Shown: positions 37,301 to 46,576, counted from the stretch's first letter. The stretch: DNA of 64,000 bases from Streptococcus parasanguinis (GCF_901875555.1 NZ_CABFMD010000003.1:12498-76497); one strand, 5' to 3'. Numbers and translations: made by a program. Notes: generated from the letters alone by a model not told the origin.

Positions 37301-37371
37301 ATTTCTATTGATATCTGTTCTCTCCTTTCTGAAAATATGGTAGAATAATAGAAATAGAAAGATAGGTGACC

Positions 37372-37905
37372 ATGGATTACTTTAAACGACACAAATTTGA
37401 TTGGTCCAAATTCCGTTTGGGGATGAGAACCTTTAAAACAGGGATTGCCGTTTTTATTGTGCTACTTATTTTTGGAATATTTGGCTGGCGAGGCCTTCAG
37501 ATCGGGACTTTGACAGCTGTTTTTAGTTTGAGGGAAGACTTTGATAAGAGTGTCCACTTTGGGGCTTCGCGTGTCATGGGCAACAGTATCGGAGGTTTTT
37601 ATGCTGTATTGTTCTTCCTTTTAAAAGCGCTCTTTCATGGAGCGTATTGGGTGACTCTTATTTTTGTACCCATTGCGACCATGTTAACCATTATGACAAA
37701 TGTCGCTATGAATAATAAAGCAGGAATTATTGGAGGAGTTGCGGCCATGCTGATCATTACCCTCTCGATTCCTAACGGAGAAACCTTCTTGTATGTTTTC
37801 GCCCGAATATTTGAGACCTTTATTGGCGTTTTCGTTGCGATTTTGGTCAATTCGGATGTTGATCGCATTCGAGATTACCTCAAGAAGCACAAAAAACCTA
37901 TGTAA
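37372..37905 (+). CDS. Aromatic acid exporter/FUSC-like membrane protein
   Basis: A 177-residue protein with about four membrane segments (residues about 23-42, 70-87, 95-140, 145-165), resembling the N-terminal ArAE_1/FUSC-type domain (FKTGIAVFIVLLIF, then NSIGGFYAVLFF). The substrate is unknown. ATG 37372 follows AGGTGA, with an in-frame GTG six bases earlier as an alternative. A -10 (TGGTAGAAT) lies about 30 bp upstream. It precedes glnR, an arrangement also present in pneumococcus. Its stop codon lies within the GlnR box. Confidence 0.75.
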   Translation: MDYFKRHKFDWSKFRLGMRTFKTGIAVFIVLLIFGIFGWRGLQIGTLTAVFSLREDFDKSVHFGASRVMGNSIGGFYAVLFFLLKALFHGAYWVTLIFVPIATMLTIMTNVAMNNKAGIIGGVAAMLIITLSIPNGETFLYVFARIFETFIGVFVAILVNSDVDRIRDYLKKHKKPM

Positions 37906-37943
37906 GATTATATAACATTTAATCTTGACATAGGTTTTTTTTT
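37895..37943 (+). terminator. Terminator hairpin overlapping the glnR promoter
   Basis: AACCTATGTAAGATT pairs with AATCTTGACATAGGTT (one bulge) and is followed by seven T. The 5' arm and loop contain the GlnR box; the 3' arm contains the -35. Confidence 0.8.
37901..37917 (+). promoter_or_regulatory. GlnR operator
   Basis: TGTAAGATTATATAACA matches the GlnR box TGTNA-N7-TNACA exactly. It sits just upstream of the -35 of glnRA, as expected for autorepression under glutamine excess. Confidence 0.85.
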
Positions 37944-37952
37944 CGATATAAT
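37925..37952 (+). promoter_or_regulatory. glnRA promoter
   Basis: -35 TTGACA (37925-37930), 16-bp spacer including the U-tract of the terminator, -10 TATAAT (37947-37952). Confidence 0.88.
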
Positions 37953-37972
37953 AGAATAGAAAGAGGAGTGGT

Positions 37973-38332
37973 ATGAAGGAAAAGGAATTACGACGCTCAC
38001 TGGCAGTCTTTCCAATTGGAAGTGTTATGAAGCTGACCGACTTGACAGCTCGCCAGATTCGTTATTATGAAGATCAGGGATTGATTTCTCCTGATCGGAC
38101 AGAAGGCAATCGCCGTATGTATTCATTGGACAATATGGACCGCCTGCTTGAGATCAAAGATTATATCTCAGATGGTTTGAATATTGCGGATATCAAGAAG
38201 AAATATGCGGAAAAAGAGCAAGAGCAAACCAAGGTTGTCAGTCAAGAAGAGATTCGTAAGGCTCTTCATCGTGACATTATTCAGCAAAGTCGCTTCACAT
38301 CTTCCCCATCGCCATATGGTCAATTTCGTTGA
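37973..38332 (+). CDS. glnR: MerR-family nitrogen regulator GlnR
   Basis: A 119-residue winged-helix repressor that acts with glutamine synthetase to repress glnRA and glutamine/glutamate uptake genes. The MerR DNA-binding region is VMKLTDLTARQIRYYEDQGL followed by the wing TEGNRRMYS. The C-terminal tail, which senses feedback-inhibited GlnA, is present. ATG 37973 follows AGAGGAG. The gene is autoregulated through the box at 37901-37917. Confidence 0.97.
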   Translation: MKEKELRRSLAVFPIGSVMKLTDLTARQIRYYEDQGLISPDRTEGNRRMYSLDNMDRLLEIKDYISDGLNIADIKKKYAEKEQEQTKVVSQEEIRKALHRDIIQQSRFTSSPSPYGQFR

Positions 38333-38371
38333 TCATTTCATAAGCTTGTAATCTATTTTAAGGAGACAAAA

Positions 38372-39718
38372 ATGTCAATTACTGCTGCAGATATTCGCCG
38401 TGAAGTAAAAGAAAAAAATGTTACTTTTATTCGTTTAATGTTCTCTGATATTTTGGGAACCATGAAAAACGTCGAAATTCCAGCTACCGATGAGCAACTG
38501 GACAAGGTTCTTTCAAACAAAGCTATGTTTGATGGTTCTTCGATCGAAGGATTTGTTCGTATCAATGAGTCAGATATGTATTTGTACCCAGATCTGGATA
38601 CTTGGACAGTCTTTCCATGGGGAGATGAAAATGGTAGTGTAGCTGGTTTGATCTGTGATGTCTATACAACAGAAGGCAAACCATTTGCAGGGGACCCTCG
38701 TGGGAATTTGAAACGTGCCCTTCGTCATATGGAAGAACTTGGATTCAAATCCTTTAACCTTGGTCCAGAACCTGAATTCTTCCTCTTCAAGTTAGACGAA
38801 AATGGAGATCCAACTCTTGAAGTAAACGACAAAGGCGGCTATTTTGACTTGGCTCCTACAGACCTCGCAGATAACACTCGTCGTGAAATCGTCAATGTCT
38901 TGACCAAGATGGGCTTTGAAGTAGAAGCCAGTCACCACGAAGTAGCCGTTGGTCAGCATGAAATCGACTTTAAATATGATGAAGTGCTTCGCGCTTGTGA
39001 TAAGATTCAAATCTTCAAGCTTGTTGTGAAAACCATCGCTCGTAAACACGGTTTGTACGCAACCTTTATGGCTAAACCAAAATTTGGAATCGCCGGATCA
39101 GGTATGCATTGTAATATGTCTCTCTTTGACCAAGATGGCAACAATGCCTTCTTTGATCCAGAAGATCCAAAGGGCATGCAATTGTCGGAAACAGCTTACC
39201 ACTTCCTTGGTGGCTTGATCAAGCATGCTTACAACTTTACGGCGATTACCAACCCAACGGTTAACTCTTATAAACGTTTGGTTCCTGGATATGAAGCGCC
39301 CGTTTATATCGCTTGGGCAGGACGCAACCGTTCTCCACTCGTGCGTGTACCAGCATCACGTGGTATGGGTACTCGCTTGGAATTGCGATCCGTAGACCCA
39401 ATGGCCAACCCTTATGTAGCCTTGGCAGTGCTTCTTGAAGTCGGCCTTCACGGTATCGAAAACAAAATCGAAGCACCTGCTCCGATCGAAGAAAATATCT
39501 ATGTAATGACACCGGATGAACGCAGAGCTGCAGGCATTACAGATCTTCCTTCAACCCTTCACAATGCCTTGAAAGCCTTGACAGAAGACGAAGTGGTGAA
39601 AGCTGCCTTGGGTGAACACATCTACACCAGCTTCCTTGAAGCCAAACGAATCGAATGGGCAAGCTATGCTACCTTTGTCTCCCAATGGGAAGTGGATAAT
39701 TATCTAGACCTTTATTAA
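38372..39718 (+). CDS. glnA: Glutamine synthetase, type I
   Basis: A 448-residue enzyme that forms glutamine from glutamate, ammonia and ATP. Signatures include [16 protein letters not shown], the ATP-binding [14 protein letters not shown] and the Arg/Glu flap region [14 protein letters not shown]. It is of the short GSI-alpha class without an adenylylation loop, so activity is controlled by feedback and GlnR. It forms an operon with glnR, 39 bp apart. Confidence 0.98.
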   Translation: MSITAADIRREVKEKNVTFIRLMFSDILGTMKNVEIPATDEQLDKVLSNKAMFDGSSIEGFVRINESDMYLYPDLDTWTVFPWGDENGSVAGLICDVYTTEGKPFAGDPRGNLKRALRHMEELGFKSFNLGPEPEFFLFKLDENGDPTLEVNDKGGYFDLAPTDLADNTRREIVNVLTKMGFEVEASHHEVAVGQHEIDFKYDEVLRACDKIQIFKLVVKTIARKHGLYATFMAKPKFGIAGSGMHCNMSLFDQDGNNAFFDPEDPKGMQLSETAYHFLGGLIKHAYNFTAITNPTVNSYKRLVPGYEAPVYIAWAGRNRSPLVRVPASRGMGTRLELRSVDPMANPYVALAVLLEVGLHGIENKIEAPAPIEENIYVMTPDERRAAGITDLPSTLHNALKALTEDEVVKAALGEHIYTSFLEAKRIEWASYATFVSQWEVDNYLDLY

Positions 39719-39730
39719 GCAACAAGAGCA

Positions 39731-39767
39731 AAGAGCCTGGGACAAAAGTCCTAGCCTCTTCTTGTTT
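39731..39767 (+). terminator. glnA terminator
   Basis: GAGCCTGGGAC / GTCCTAGCCTC with an AAAA loop; one mismatch in the stem and a broken T tail. Confidence 0.75.
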
Positions 39768-39769
39768 TT

Positions 39770-40012
39770 GGATTGTCGATCAAGACGCAGTGGTTGAGTG
39801 CTCAAAGCACTGCTTTGAGGTGGCGGATAGAACTTGCGAAGCAAGTATCCTAAGTCTTTGTTCGCCTTTTAAGCTTCAAAGATGCCCTATGTTGACGGAA
39901 ACTATGTTTCCTTTATCTACAACCTTCAACAGTCTCCCAGACTGTTGAAGCTGTGCGGAGGCGGGACGACGAAATCAAATTCTAACGATTTCTGTCCCAC
40001 TCTCTTTTTGTT
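39770..40012 (+). repeat. BOX/RUP-like intergenic repeat, long form (copy B)
   Basis: Same organisation and nearly the same sequence as copy A at 37052-37300, in direct orientation, with a short deletion in the right stem (GAATGACC region). Together the two copies flank the membrane protein-glnR-glnA block. Confidence 0.85.
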
Positions 40013-40030
40013 CTTCAAAACGTCACAATA

Positions 40031-40067
40031 AAACCAGTTGAGCTCAGGGTCTCAACTGGTTGTTTTT
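40031..40067. terminator. Bidirectional terminator between glnA repeat and rnjA
   Basis: CCAGTTGAG / CTCAACTGG stem. On the plus strand it has a seven-T tail; on the minus strand it is followed by TTTTATTG and terminates rnjA. Confidence 0.85.
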
Positions 40068-41750
40068 TTAATGTTCGTCATCAGGTGTGAGAATCATTGG
40101 GATAATGATGGGTTCACGCTCTGTGCTTTCGTAAAGAAATGGACGAAGGGCATTGACAATCGCACCATTAACGGTTTGGATATTGGCATCTTTGTTCTTC
40201 AAGGCGATGCGGATCGCGTTAAAGAGCAGGCGCTGGCTTTCACGGATCAGATCTCCTGATTCACGCATGTAGATGAACCCACGGCTCAAGATATCTGGTC
40301 CTGCTAGGATCATCTTAGACTTAAAGTCGACCGTTGCGACAGCCAGGACAACCCCATCTTCTGAAAGGTCTTTTCGGTCGCGAAGGACTGCAGCTCCGAT
40401 TTCACCGATACGATTTCCATCAACATAGATGTCTTGGGCGTTAAAGCTTCCTGCGATCCGGGCAGAGTTTGCGGTCAGTGCTAGGACATCACCATTGCTC
40501 ATGATAAAGATATTGTCTTTTTCAACACCCGTATCTTGGGCAAGTCCTGCATGGATCTTTTGCATTCGGTATTCACCATGCACTGGCATGAAGTATTTTG
40601 GCTTGATCAAGCGGAGCATGAGTTTTTGTTCTTGTTGACCACCGTGTCCAGATGTATGGATGTTGTTGATCTTCCCGTGGATGACGTCGACTCCCGCTTC
40701 AGAAATCGTATTGATTAATTTATTCACACTGGTTGTATTTCCAGGGATCGGACTAGATGAGAAGATCACAGTGTCTCCTGGTTGGAGTTGCACTTGGCGG
40801 TGTGTTCCGTTGGCAATCCGAGAGAGGGCTGCCATGGGTTCTCCTTGGCTTCCTGTACACATGATCAGGATTTCATTGGCAGCATAGTCTTTGATCTCAT
40901 TTGGCTCGATAATGGTTCCAGCAGGGACTTTGATGTAGCCTAGCTCGATCCCATTGACGATGGCTTTTTCCATGGAGCGTCCAAAGACGACGATCTTGCG
41001 GCCTGTCTTGACAGCCGCCTCAGCAGCTTGTTGGAGACGGAAGATATTCGAAGCGAAGGAGGCAAAGATGATACGTCCGTGGATGCCTTCGATGATCTTC
41101 ATGATGGATTGGCCAACTACTTTTTCAGAGTTGGTGAAGGTTGGAACTTCCGCATTGGTAGAGTCTGAAAGCAGACAGAGAACGCCTTCTTCTCCAAGGG
41201 CCGCCATACGATGGAGGTCAGCTGGTTCCCCAACAGGGGTAAAGTCAAATTTGAAGTCTCCGGTACAGACAATCTTACCTTGAGGAGTGTGAATCACAAT
41301 CCCCAAAGGTTCTGGAATTGAGTGAGTCGTACGGAAGAAGGTTGCTTTAAGATTTTTAAATTGAAGTTCAGTGTTTTGGTTGATTTCGTAGAGTTTGGCA
41401 TTGCGCAGGAGACCATGCTCTTCTAATTTTCCACGGATCAAGGCAAGGGCCAAAGGTCCAGCGTAGATCGGAACATTGGCTTGTTTCAAAAGGAATGGAA
41501 TCCCCCCGATGTGGTCTTCGTGTCCGTGAGTGATGAGGACGGCCTTGACGCGATCGATATTGTCTACGATATAAGAGTAATCCGGAATGACATAGTCGAT
41601 TCCAAGGAGGTCATCTTCTGGGAATTTGATCCCGGCATCGACAATGATAATTTCATCTTGGTATTCGATCCCGTAGGTGTTTTTCCCGATCTCTCCAAGT
41701 CCACCAATGGCAAATACACCGACTTCTTCAGGTTTTAAGGTATAAGCCAT
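40068..41750 (-). CDS. rnjA: Ribonuclease J1
   Basis: A 560-residue metallo-beta-lactamase/beta-CASP RNase with 5'-3' exonuclease and endonuclease activity, central to mRNA turnover. The metal motif HGHEDH is at residues 75-80, and the beta-CASP motifs [12 protein letters not shown] and TSGHGGQQE follow. The N-terminus [22 protein letters not shown] is typical of J1. It follows rpoY by three bases. The C-terminal domain is complete. Confidence 0.96.
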   Translation of the reverse strand: MAYTLKPEEVGVFAIGGLGEIGKNTYGIEYQDEIIIVDAGIKFPEDDLLGIDYVIPDYSYIVDNIDRVKAVLITHGHEDHIGGIPFLLKQANVPIYAGPLALALIRGKLEEHGLLRNAKLYEINQNTELQFKNLKATFFRTTHSIPEPLGIVIHTPQGKIVCTGDFKFDFTPVGEPADLHRMAALGEEGVLCLLSDSTNAEVPTFTNSEKVVGQSIMKIIEGIHGRIIFASFASNIFRLQQAAEAAVKTGRKIVVFGRSMEKAIVNGIELGYIKVPAGTIIEPNEIKDYAANEILIMCTGSQGEPMAALSRIANGTHRQVQLQPGDTVIFSSSPIPGNTTSVNKLINTISEAGVDVIHGKINNIHTSGHGGQQEQKLMLRLIKPKYFMPVHGEYRMQKIHAGLAQDTGVEKDNIFIMSNGDVLALTANSARIAGSFNAQDIYVDGNRIGEIGAAVLRDRKDLSEDGVVLAVATVDFKSKMILAGPDILSRGFIYMRESGDLIRESQRLLFNAIRIALKNKDANIQTVNGAIVNALRPFLYESTEREPIIIPMILTPDDEH

Positions 41751-41753
41751 GGA

Positions 41754-41984
41754 TTAGTACTCCGTTAGTTCAAAGGCACCTGACTCTTTCTCATAAGCAA
41801 GGTGTTGCTCAGAAAGTGGTGTGATAAATTCGATATTGAAATCTGTGTTTGCTTCAACCAATTGACGGGCTTGGATGCGACCTTCGCGTTCATTTGGTGC
41901 GTCGATGTCAAGATACAGTGCATGTGTCGTTTCACGACGAGGGTTCCGGTCTTTTGTTTCCTGATAAAAAACTTTGTAAATCAT
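41754..41984 (-). CDS. rpoY: RNA polymerase epsilon subunit
   Basis: A 76-residue small subunit (YkzG/DUF1447 family) that binds the RNA polymerase core in Firmicutes. It begins [18 protein letters not shown], with the family-typical [22 protein letters not shown]. It is immediately upstream of rnjA in one operon, the normal arrangement. AAAGGAAA-type ribosome-binding site upstream of the ATG. Confidence 0.95.
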   Translation of the reverse strand: MIYKVFYQETKDRNPRRETTHALYLDIDAPNEREGRIQARQLVEANTDFNIEFITPLSEQHLAYEKESGAFELTEY

Positions 41985-42021
41985 GAAGTAATTTTCCTTT
42001 CATTATTTCGGTCCATTTTGT

Positions 42022-42063
42022 TGGTTGCGAAGGAGTGCAATCACTAGAGTTTCCTACTCGCAA
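42022..42063 (-). other. Leader hairpin of rpoY-rnjA
   Basis: GTTGCGA pairs with TCGCAAC in the approximately 110-base leader of the rpoY transcript. The inner part is unpaired and U-rich. Possible RNA-stability element. Confidence 0.35.
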
Positions 42064-42095
42064 CTAGCAGACCTGATTCGATACAATTAATTATT

Positions 42096-42124
42096 ATTAT
42101 ATCATAAATTCGCCTGTAAGTAAA
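42096..42124 (-). promoter_or_regulatory. rpoY-rnjA promoter
   Basis: On the minus strand: -35 TTTACT (42124-42119), 17-bp spacer, -10 TATAAT (42101-42096). Confidence 0.65.
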
Positions 42125-42230
42125 AGATCCACCCGTCAAGACGAGGAAGGGGCGTCCCTATAATAGCTTGGTATTTCGATGGGTTTTTCTGTGACGCGAT
42201 CCTTCCTGTCGGGAATAGTTTCACTGGGAT

Positions 42231-42258
42231 TTGAAGGGGATTTGTAGTATAATATAAT
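42231..42258 (+). promoter_or_regulatory. tsaB operon promoter
   Basis: -35 TTGAAG (42231-42236), 16-bp spacer, -10 TATAAT (42253-42258). A second overlapping TATAAT occurs at 42248. The stretch 42125-42230 shows nothing else I can name. Confidence 0.7.
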
Positions 42259-42279
42259 GCAGTTCAAGAGGAGTAGGAA

Positions 42280-42963
42280 ATGAAATTATTAGCATTTGAT
42301 ACCTCGAGTAAGGCTCTTTCTGTAGCGATTTTAGAAGATGAGACTCTACTTGCAGAAACAACACTCACCATTAAGAAAAACCATAGTATGACCTTGATGC
42401 CGACCATTGATTTTTTGATGCAACAAATTGATCTAAAGCCCAAGGATTTGGATCGGATCGTGGTGGCAGAAGGTCCTGGGAGTTACACTGGGCTACGCAT
42501 TGCGGTCGCAACTGCAAAGACGCTGGCTCATACCTTAAAGATTGACTTGGTTGGGGTCTCAAGTCTCTTAGCTCTCGTGCCGGAAGATCTGGAAGGCTTG
42601 GTCGTACCCATTATGGATGCTCGTCGGAACAATGTCTATGCAGGCTTTTACCAAGGAGATCAACTGGTCGCACCAGAAGGGCATTTCCCGTTTGAAGAGG
42701 TCTTAGAGCGTGCAGCGACGAGTGACAAGGTTACCTTTGTCGGAGAGGTCACAGCCTTTGAGGGACAGATCCAAGCTCATCTGCCAAAGGCTACTTTCTC
42801 TGAAACCCTGCCAGATGCTGTGAAAATCGGACGTCTCGGCCTCAAACAAGCACCTGCTAGCCTCCATGATTTTGTTCCCAATTATCTGAAACGGGTCGAA
42901 GCAGAGGAAAATTGGCTCAAAGACCACACGGAAACGACGACCTCTTACATCAAGCGTCTATGA
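42280..42963 (+). CDS. tsaB: tRNA threonylcarbamoyladenosine biosynthesis protein TsaB
   Basis: A 227-residue ASKHA-fold partner of TsaD required for t6A37 formation in ANN-decoding tRNAs. It opens MKLLAFDTSSKALSVAIL and has the family block VAEGPGSYTGLRIAVATAKTLA. It lacks the metal-binding residues of TsaD. Overlaps rimI by four bases (ATGA). The tsaB-rimI-tsaD cluster is conserved in streptococci. Confidence 0.96.
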   Translation: MKLLAFDTSSKALSVAILEDETLLAETTLTIKKNHSMTLMPTIDFLMQQIDLKPKDLDRIVVAEGPGSYTGLRIAVATAKTLAHTLKIDLVGVSSLLALVPEDLEGLVVPIMDARRNNVYAGFYQGDQLVAPEGHFPFEEVLERAATSDKVTFVGEVTAFEGQIQAHLPKATFSETLPDAVKIGRLGLKQAPASLHDFVPNYLKRVEAEENWLKDHTETTTSYIKRL

Positions 42964-43397
42964 TTAAAGTAGAAATCAAAAAGGGGCGAAGTCAGGATGC
43001 AGGCGCCATTCTCGCTGTGATGGAAGATGTCTATGAGGCTAGTCCCTGGAAGCTGGAGCAGATTGAATCCGATATAGAGCAGGAATCGACCTCCTATTTC
43101 CTAGCTATGGATGAAGGACAAGTCCTTGGGTTTGTCGCTCTTCAAGAGACACTCTATGAAGCTGAGGTCTTGCAGATTGCGGTTAAGCGCGCCTTTCAGG
43201 GGCAAGGCCTAGCCCAGCAGTTACTTGCGCAGTTACCGGATCAAAAAGAGATTTTTTTAGAAGTGCGCGTGTCCAATCAACCGGCCCAAGGCCTATACAA
43301 AAAAATGCATTTTGAAGAAATTGCACGGAGGAAAAACTACTATCACGATCCCATAGAGGATGCCGTGATTATGAAGAGGAACCCGAATGAAAGATAG
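42960..43397 (+). CDS. rimI: Ribosomal protein S18-alanine N-acetyltransferase RimI
   Basis: A 145-residue GNAT acetyltransferase. The acetyl-CoA-binding motif A is [16 protein letters not shown] (Q/RxxGxG/A type), followed by [20 protein letters not shown], typical of RimI. ATG 42960 overlaps the tsaB stop; the frame's upstream extension is inside tsaB. The 3' end overlaps tsaD by 11 bases. The substrate is inferred from family and cluster. Confidence 0.92.
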   Translation: MIKVEIKKGRSQDAGAILAVMEDVYEASPWKLEQIESDIEQESTSYFLAMDEGQVLGFVALQETLYEAEVLQIAVKRAFQGQGLAQQLLAQLPDQKEIFLEVRVSNQPAQGLYKKMHFEEIARRKNYYHDPIEDAVIMKRNPNER

Positions 43398-44397
43398 ATA
43401 TATTTTGGCTTTTGAGACATCGTGTGATGAGACCAGCGTGGCTGTCTTGAAAAATGACGACCAACTCTTATCCAATGTCATTGCCAGCCAAATCGAAAGT
43501 CACAAGCGTTTTGGTGGGGTGGTGCCGGAGGTGGCCTCCCGTCACCATGTGGAAGTCATCACGGCTTGTATCGAAGAAGCCCTAGAAGAAGCGGGGATCA
43601 CAGAAGACGAGGTCACCGCTGTAGCAGTTACTTACGGCCCAGGCCTGGTTGGGGCTCTTTTAGTCGGCCTAGCAGCAGCTAAGTCCTTTGCCTGGGCGCA
43701 CGGCCTTCCTTTGATTCCTGTCAATCATATGGCAGGGCACTTGATGGCCGCTCAAAGCGTCGAGCCCTTAGAATTTCCGCTCTTAGCCTTGCTGGTAAGT
43801 GGAGGACATACGGAGCTGGTCTATGTCAGTGAAGCGGGGGATTATAAGATCGTCGGAGAGACCCGTGATGATGCTGTAGGAGAGGCTTATGACAAGGTCG
43901 GGCGCGTGATGGGCTTGACCTACCCAGCAGGACGTGAGATTGATCAGCTGGCCCACCAAGGATCTGATATCTACGATTTCCCACGGGCCATGATCAAGGA
44001 AGACAATCTGGAATTTTCTTTTTCAGGGCTTAAGTCGGCCTTTATCAATCTGCACCATAATGCGCAACAAAAAGGGGAAAGTCTCTCCAATGCAGACCTG
44101 TCAGCGAGTTTCCAAGCAGCCGTCTTAGACATTCTCATGGCCAAGACAAAGAAGGCTCTGGAGAACTATCCAGTCAAGACTCTAGTCGTTGCGGGTGGGG
44201 TCGCAGCCAACCAAGGTCTCCGTGAACGCTTGGCTTCTGAAATCACAGATGTCAAGGTCATCATCCCTCCTCTGCGTCTCTGCGGGGACAATGCAGGGAT
44301 GATTGCCTATGCCAGTGTTAGTGAATGGAACAAAGAAAACTTCGCAGGCTGGGACCTCAATGCCAAACCAAGCCTCGCCTTTGAAGGAATTGAATAA
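43387..44397 (+). CDS. tsaD: tRNA N6-adenosine threonylcarbamoyltransferase TsaD
   Basis: A 336-residue ASKHA enzyme that transfers the threonylcarbamoyl group to A37 of tRNA. The start [16 protein letters not shown], the metal-binding NHMAGHLMA and the nucleotide-binding [10 protein letters not shown] and [12 protein letters not shown] are all present. It ends the tsaB-rimI-tsaD operon, with a terminator 10 bp downstream. Confidence 0.98.
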   Translation: MKDRYILAFETSCDETSVAVLKNDDQLLSNVIASQIESHKRFGGVVPEVASRHHVEVITACIEEALEEAGITEDEVTAVAVTYGPGLVGALLVGLAAAKSFAWAHGLPLIPVNHMAGHLMAAQSVEPLEFPLLALLVSGGHTELVYVSEAGDYKIVGETRDDAVGEAYDKVGRVMGLTYPAGREIDQLAHQGSDIYDFPRAMIKEDNLEFSFSGLKSAFINLHHNAQQKGESLSNADLSASFQAAVLDILMAKTKKALENYPVKTLVVAGGVAANQGLRERLASEITDVKVIIPPLRLCGDNAGMIAYASVSEWNKENFAGWDLNAKPSLAFEGIE

Positions 44398-44405
44398 GAA
44401 AAAGG

Positions 44406-44439
44406 AGCCAATTGGATGTGCGATTCCAATGGCTTTTTT
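44406..44439 (+). terminator. tsaD terminator
   Basis: AGCCAATTGG pairs with CCAATGGCT (one extra base) and is followed by six T. Confidence 0.8.
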
Positions 44440-44574
44440 GCTGGAAACTCACCAACTAGTAGCGGATTTGCGATTGGCAAGAAAATTCGATATGATAGAG
44501 GGAATGAAAGATTAGTGAGGGAAGGGATTATAAAGCTTTCTCTCTCGTTGATCCTTTTTCGAGCTTTTTTCTTG

Positions 44575-44583
44575 TGTTATAAT
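44575..44583 (+). promoter_or_regulatory. azlCD extended -10 promoter
   Basis: TGTTATAAT (TATAAT at 44578-44583), 31 bp before azlC. No -35 at proper spacing. Confidence 0.55.
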
Positions 44584-44613
44584 AGAGATCAATGATTCAG
44601 AAAGGATGAGAGT

Positions 44614-45309
44614 ATGGAAAAAGATTTTTGGCAGGGGGTGAGGGATGCGCTGCCGACAGCTCTAGGCTATATCAGTATTGGCCTGGCTTGCGGTGTGGTG
44701 GCGTCTCCCTATCTTTCTCCTTTGGAGATGGCCTTGATGAGTGTCTTGGTCTATGCTGGGGCGGCTCAGTTTGCGATGATCTCTCTGATTGCGGCCCACT
44801 CTTCGATCTTGAATATGGCCTTGACCGTGTGTTTGATCAATCTCCGGAATATGTTGATGAGCCTGCATACCTCCTCTGACTTTAAGGATGCCAGCCTCGC
44901 TCATACCATCGGGATTGGAAGCCTCCTGACCGATGAGAGTTATGGGGTCTACTTGAGTGAGAAGTTAAAGACAGATACCATCACAGTTCCTTGGATGCAT
45001 GGGAACAATCTAGTGGGTTATGTGGCCTGGATCGGTGCGACAGTTATCGGAACAGCTCTGGGATCTCTCCTACCTGATCCAAAGGCTTTTGGGCTTGATT
45101 TTGCCTTAGTGGCTATGTTTATTGGGATTTTTGCAGCCCAGTTTCAAGGAATGCAACTGACAGAAAAGACCAAGACCATGCTCATGGTGCTCTTAGCAGT
45201 AGCAGTGAGTTTCTTTCTCTTCCTCTTTTTTGTTTCGCAACCGCTAGCTGTGCTAGCTGCGACCTTGATCGGCTGTTTTGTGGGGGTGGTCTGTGATGCG
45301 CGTGAATAG
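44614..45309 (+). CDS. azlC: AzlC family branched-chain amino acid exporter, large subunit
   Basis: A 231-residue membrane protein with about six to seven segments. The family region is ALGYISIGLACGVVASPY and LVYAGAAQFAMISLI. AzlC with AzlD (compare YgaZH/BrnFE) exports branched-chain amino acids or methionine. ATG follows AAAGGA. The 3' end overlaps azlD by 14 bases. Confidence 0.93.
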   Translation: MEKDFWQGVRDALPTALGYISIGLACGVVASPYLSPLEMALMSVLVYAGAAQFAMISLIAAHSSILNMALTVCLINLRNMLMSLHTSSDFKDASLAHTIGIGSLLTDESYGVYLSEKLKTDTITVPWMHGNNLVGYVAWIGATVIGTALGSLLPDPKAFGLDFALVAMFIGIFAAQFQGMQLTEKTKTMLMVLLAVAVSFFLFLFFVSQPLAVLAATLIGCFVGVVCDARE

Positions 45310-45622
45310 TTCTATCTTTATGGCCATTCTGGCCTCAGCCCTCGTAACCTGGATTCCTCGGATCTTGCCCTTCCTCTTGGTCAAATACAAGGGACTGCCG
45401 GCTCCTGTGACCCGCTTTCTTAAATACCTGCCCATTTCCATTATCTTTGCCTTGGTTTTATCAAGCTTAGTAGAGGGGAAAATCGGAAGTCTCCCGCAGT
45501 TTCACTGGTTGGACCTCATGGTGACAATTCCCAGTCTCTTTGTAGCCTTTCGTTACAAAAACCTTATGGGAACCGTTTTGTTTGGAATTGTCTTGATCGC
45601 TCTATTACGATTGGTATTATAA
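45296..45622 (+). CDS. azlD: AzlD family branched-chain amino acid exporter, small subunit
   Basis: A 108-residue membrane protein with about three to four segments and the family block ALVTWIPRILPFLLVKYKGLP. ATG 45296 follows GGGGGTGG within the azlC 3' end; coupled translation is likely. It forms the exporter with AzlC. No clear terminator follows, except perhaps the palindrome at 45651-45685. Confidence 0.92.
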   Translation: MRVNSSIFMAILASALVTWIPRILPFLLVKYKGLPAPVTRFLKYLPISIIFALVLSSLVEGKIGSLPQFHWLDLMVTIPSLFVAFRYKNLMGTVLFGIVLIALLRLVL

Positions 45623-45650
45623 ATGCAAAAATATGTTACAAAAAAATTAC

Positions 45651-45685
45651 AATTATTACAAAAAAACTTGATTTTTGTAATAATT
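45651..45685. promoter_or_regulatory. Perfect 14-bp inverted repeat over the lipoprotein promoter
   Basis: AATTATTACAAAAA (45651-45664) and TTTTTGTAATAATT (45672-45685) flank a seven-base centre containing part of the -35. An additional TTACAAAAAA lies just upstream (about 45636). It looks like an operator. It could also serve as an azlD terminator without a true T tail. Confidence 0.5.
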
Positions 45686-45695
45686 TAGGTATAAT
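45668..45695 (+). promoter_or_regulatory. Promoter of the DUF6287-type lipoprotein
   Basis: -35 TTGATT (45668-45673), 16-bp spacer, -10 TATAAT (45690-45695). Confidence 0.75.
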
Positions 45696-45724
45696 GGGAG
45701 TCAGAAAGATAAAGAGGTGATCTT

Positions 45725-46387
45725 ATGAAAAAATCAATCTTCCGTTGGAGTGCCGCTGTTCTGGTGGCTGCTTCACTTGGTCTAGCTCTCGGTGGTTGTG
45801 GTGCTAAGGATAAAAAGACAGCTTCCTCCTCCGCAAAAGCATCTACCAGTAAGGTAGAGAAAAAAACCAAAAGTAATAGCAAAAAGAGTGTAGCATCTTC
45901 TGCTCAGGCAAAAGATACAGCTAGCTCTTCAACTCAAACCAGTAGCGCGACAGGTAAAAAAGACTCTAGTAAGACCGAGAATGCGTCTGCTACGACGCAA
46001 GCTACTGTCCCTGCAGAACTGGTGGGAACTTGGGTAGGATCTAGTCCACAAGCGGATGCGATTAAGATGACAGTGGATGCAAATGGGAATGTGACGACAG
46101 TGGTTAGCTTTAAAAATGATAGCGAACCCACTCGGACAGCGACCTATACAGCAAGAGCCGTCCAAGCAACAGGCAATATCTACTATTGGAATGTTGAAGG
46201 CTTTGATGGAGCTGATGCCTTGCTCCCTGGGATCACAGGTTTAGGTGGAGCAAACTTCCGATTTGAGCCTGGTTTTATCTTAGAAGAAGGACACTATACA
46301 CCGATTGTTTTCACAACGGATCTCAATACAGAATTTGACTATACTAAATACAATGATTTCCGTTTTTCATTAACAAAAGAACAATAA
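45725..46387 (+). CDS. Lipoprotein with C-terminal DUF6287-like domain
   Basis: A 220-residue surface lipoprotein. The signal peptide ends in the lipobox LGGC (Cys25). A Ser/Lys/Thr-rich linker (about 28-95) links it to a C-terminal beta-rich domain beginning VPAELVGTWVGSSPQ and ending YNDFRFSLTKEQ. The linker-plus-small-domain architecture is common among streptococcal lipoproteins, and the domain looks like DUF6287. Function is unknown. It has its own promoter with an unusual palindrome. Confidence 0.82.
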   Translation: MKKSIFRWSAAVLVAASLGLALGGCGAKDKKTASSSAKASTSKVEKKTKSNSKKSVASSAQAKDTASSSTQTSSATGKKDSSKTENASATTQATVPAELVGTWVGSSPQADAIKMTVDANGNVTTVVSFKNDSEPTRTATYTARAVQATGNIYYWNVEGFDGADALLPGITGLGGANFRFEPGFILEEGHYTPIVFTTDLNTEFDYTKYNDFRFSLTKEQ

Positions 46388-46392
46388 AAAAC

Positions 46393-46533
46393 GAGAGAGT
46401 GGGACGGAAATCGGTCATTCATTAGAATTTGATTTCGTCGTCCCCACCTCCGCACAGTTGAGTAGGGCTGTAAAAGCTGATGAAATCAGCGTAGTAGAGC
46501 CCACTCAACCACTGCGTTTCGCTCGACAATCCA
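46393..46533 (-). repeat. BOX-like repeat, short form, inverted (copy D)
   Basis: The reverse complement of the short-form element at 19305-19445: it starts with GAGAGTGGGACGGAAATCGG and ends CGACAATCC. It contains the GCTGAT...ATCAGC hairpin. The stem at its left end probably terminates the lipoprotein transcript. Confidence 0.8.
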
Positions 46534-46540
46534 AAAACAA

Positions 46541-46572
46541 GAAGAGGCTAGGACTTTTGTCCCAGCCTTTCG
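46541..46572 (-). terminator. Terminator of the flavoprotein gene
   Basis: On the minus strand GGCTGGGACAAAAGTCCTAGCC, the hairpin also found after rsmA, pgk and glnA, five bases after the stop. Confidence 0.75.
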
Positions 46573-46576
46573 TTTT

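Noticed and set aside
40536..41283. Plus-strand frames opposite rnjA
   Set aside because: rnjA is complete with all catalytic motifs; opposite-strand frames show no start signals or family features.
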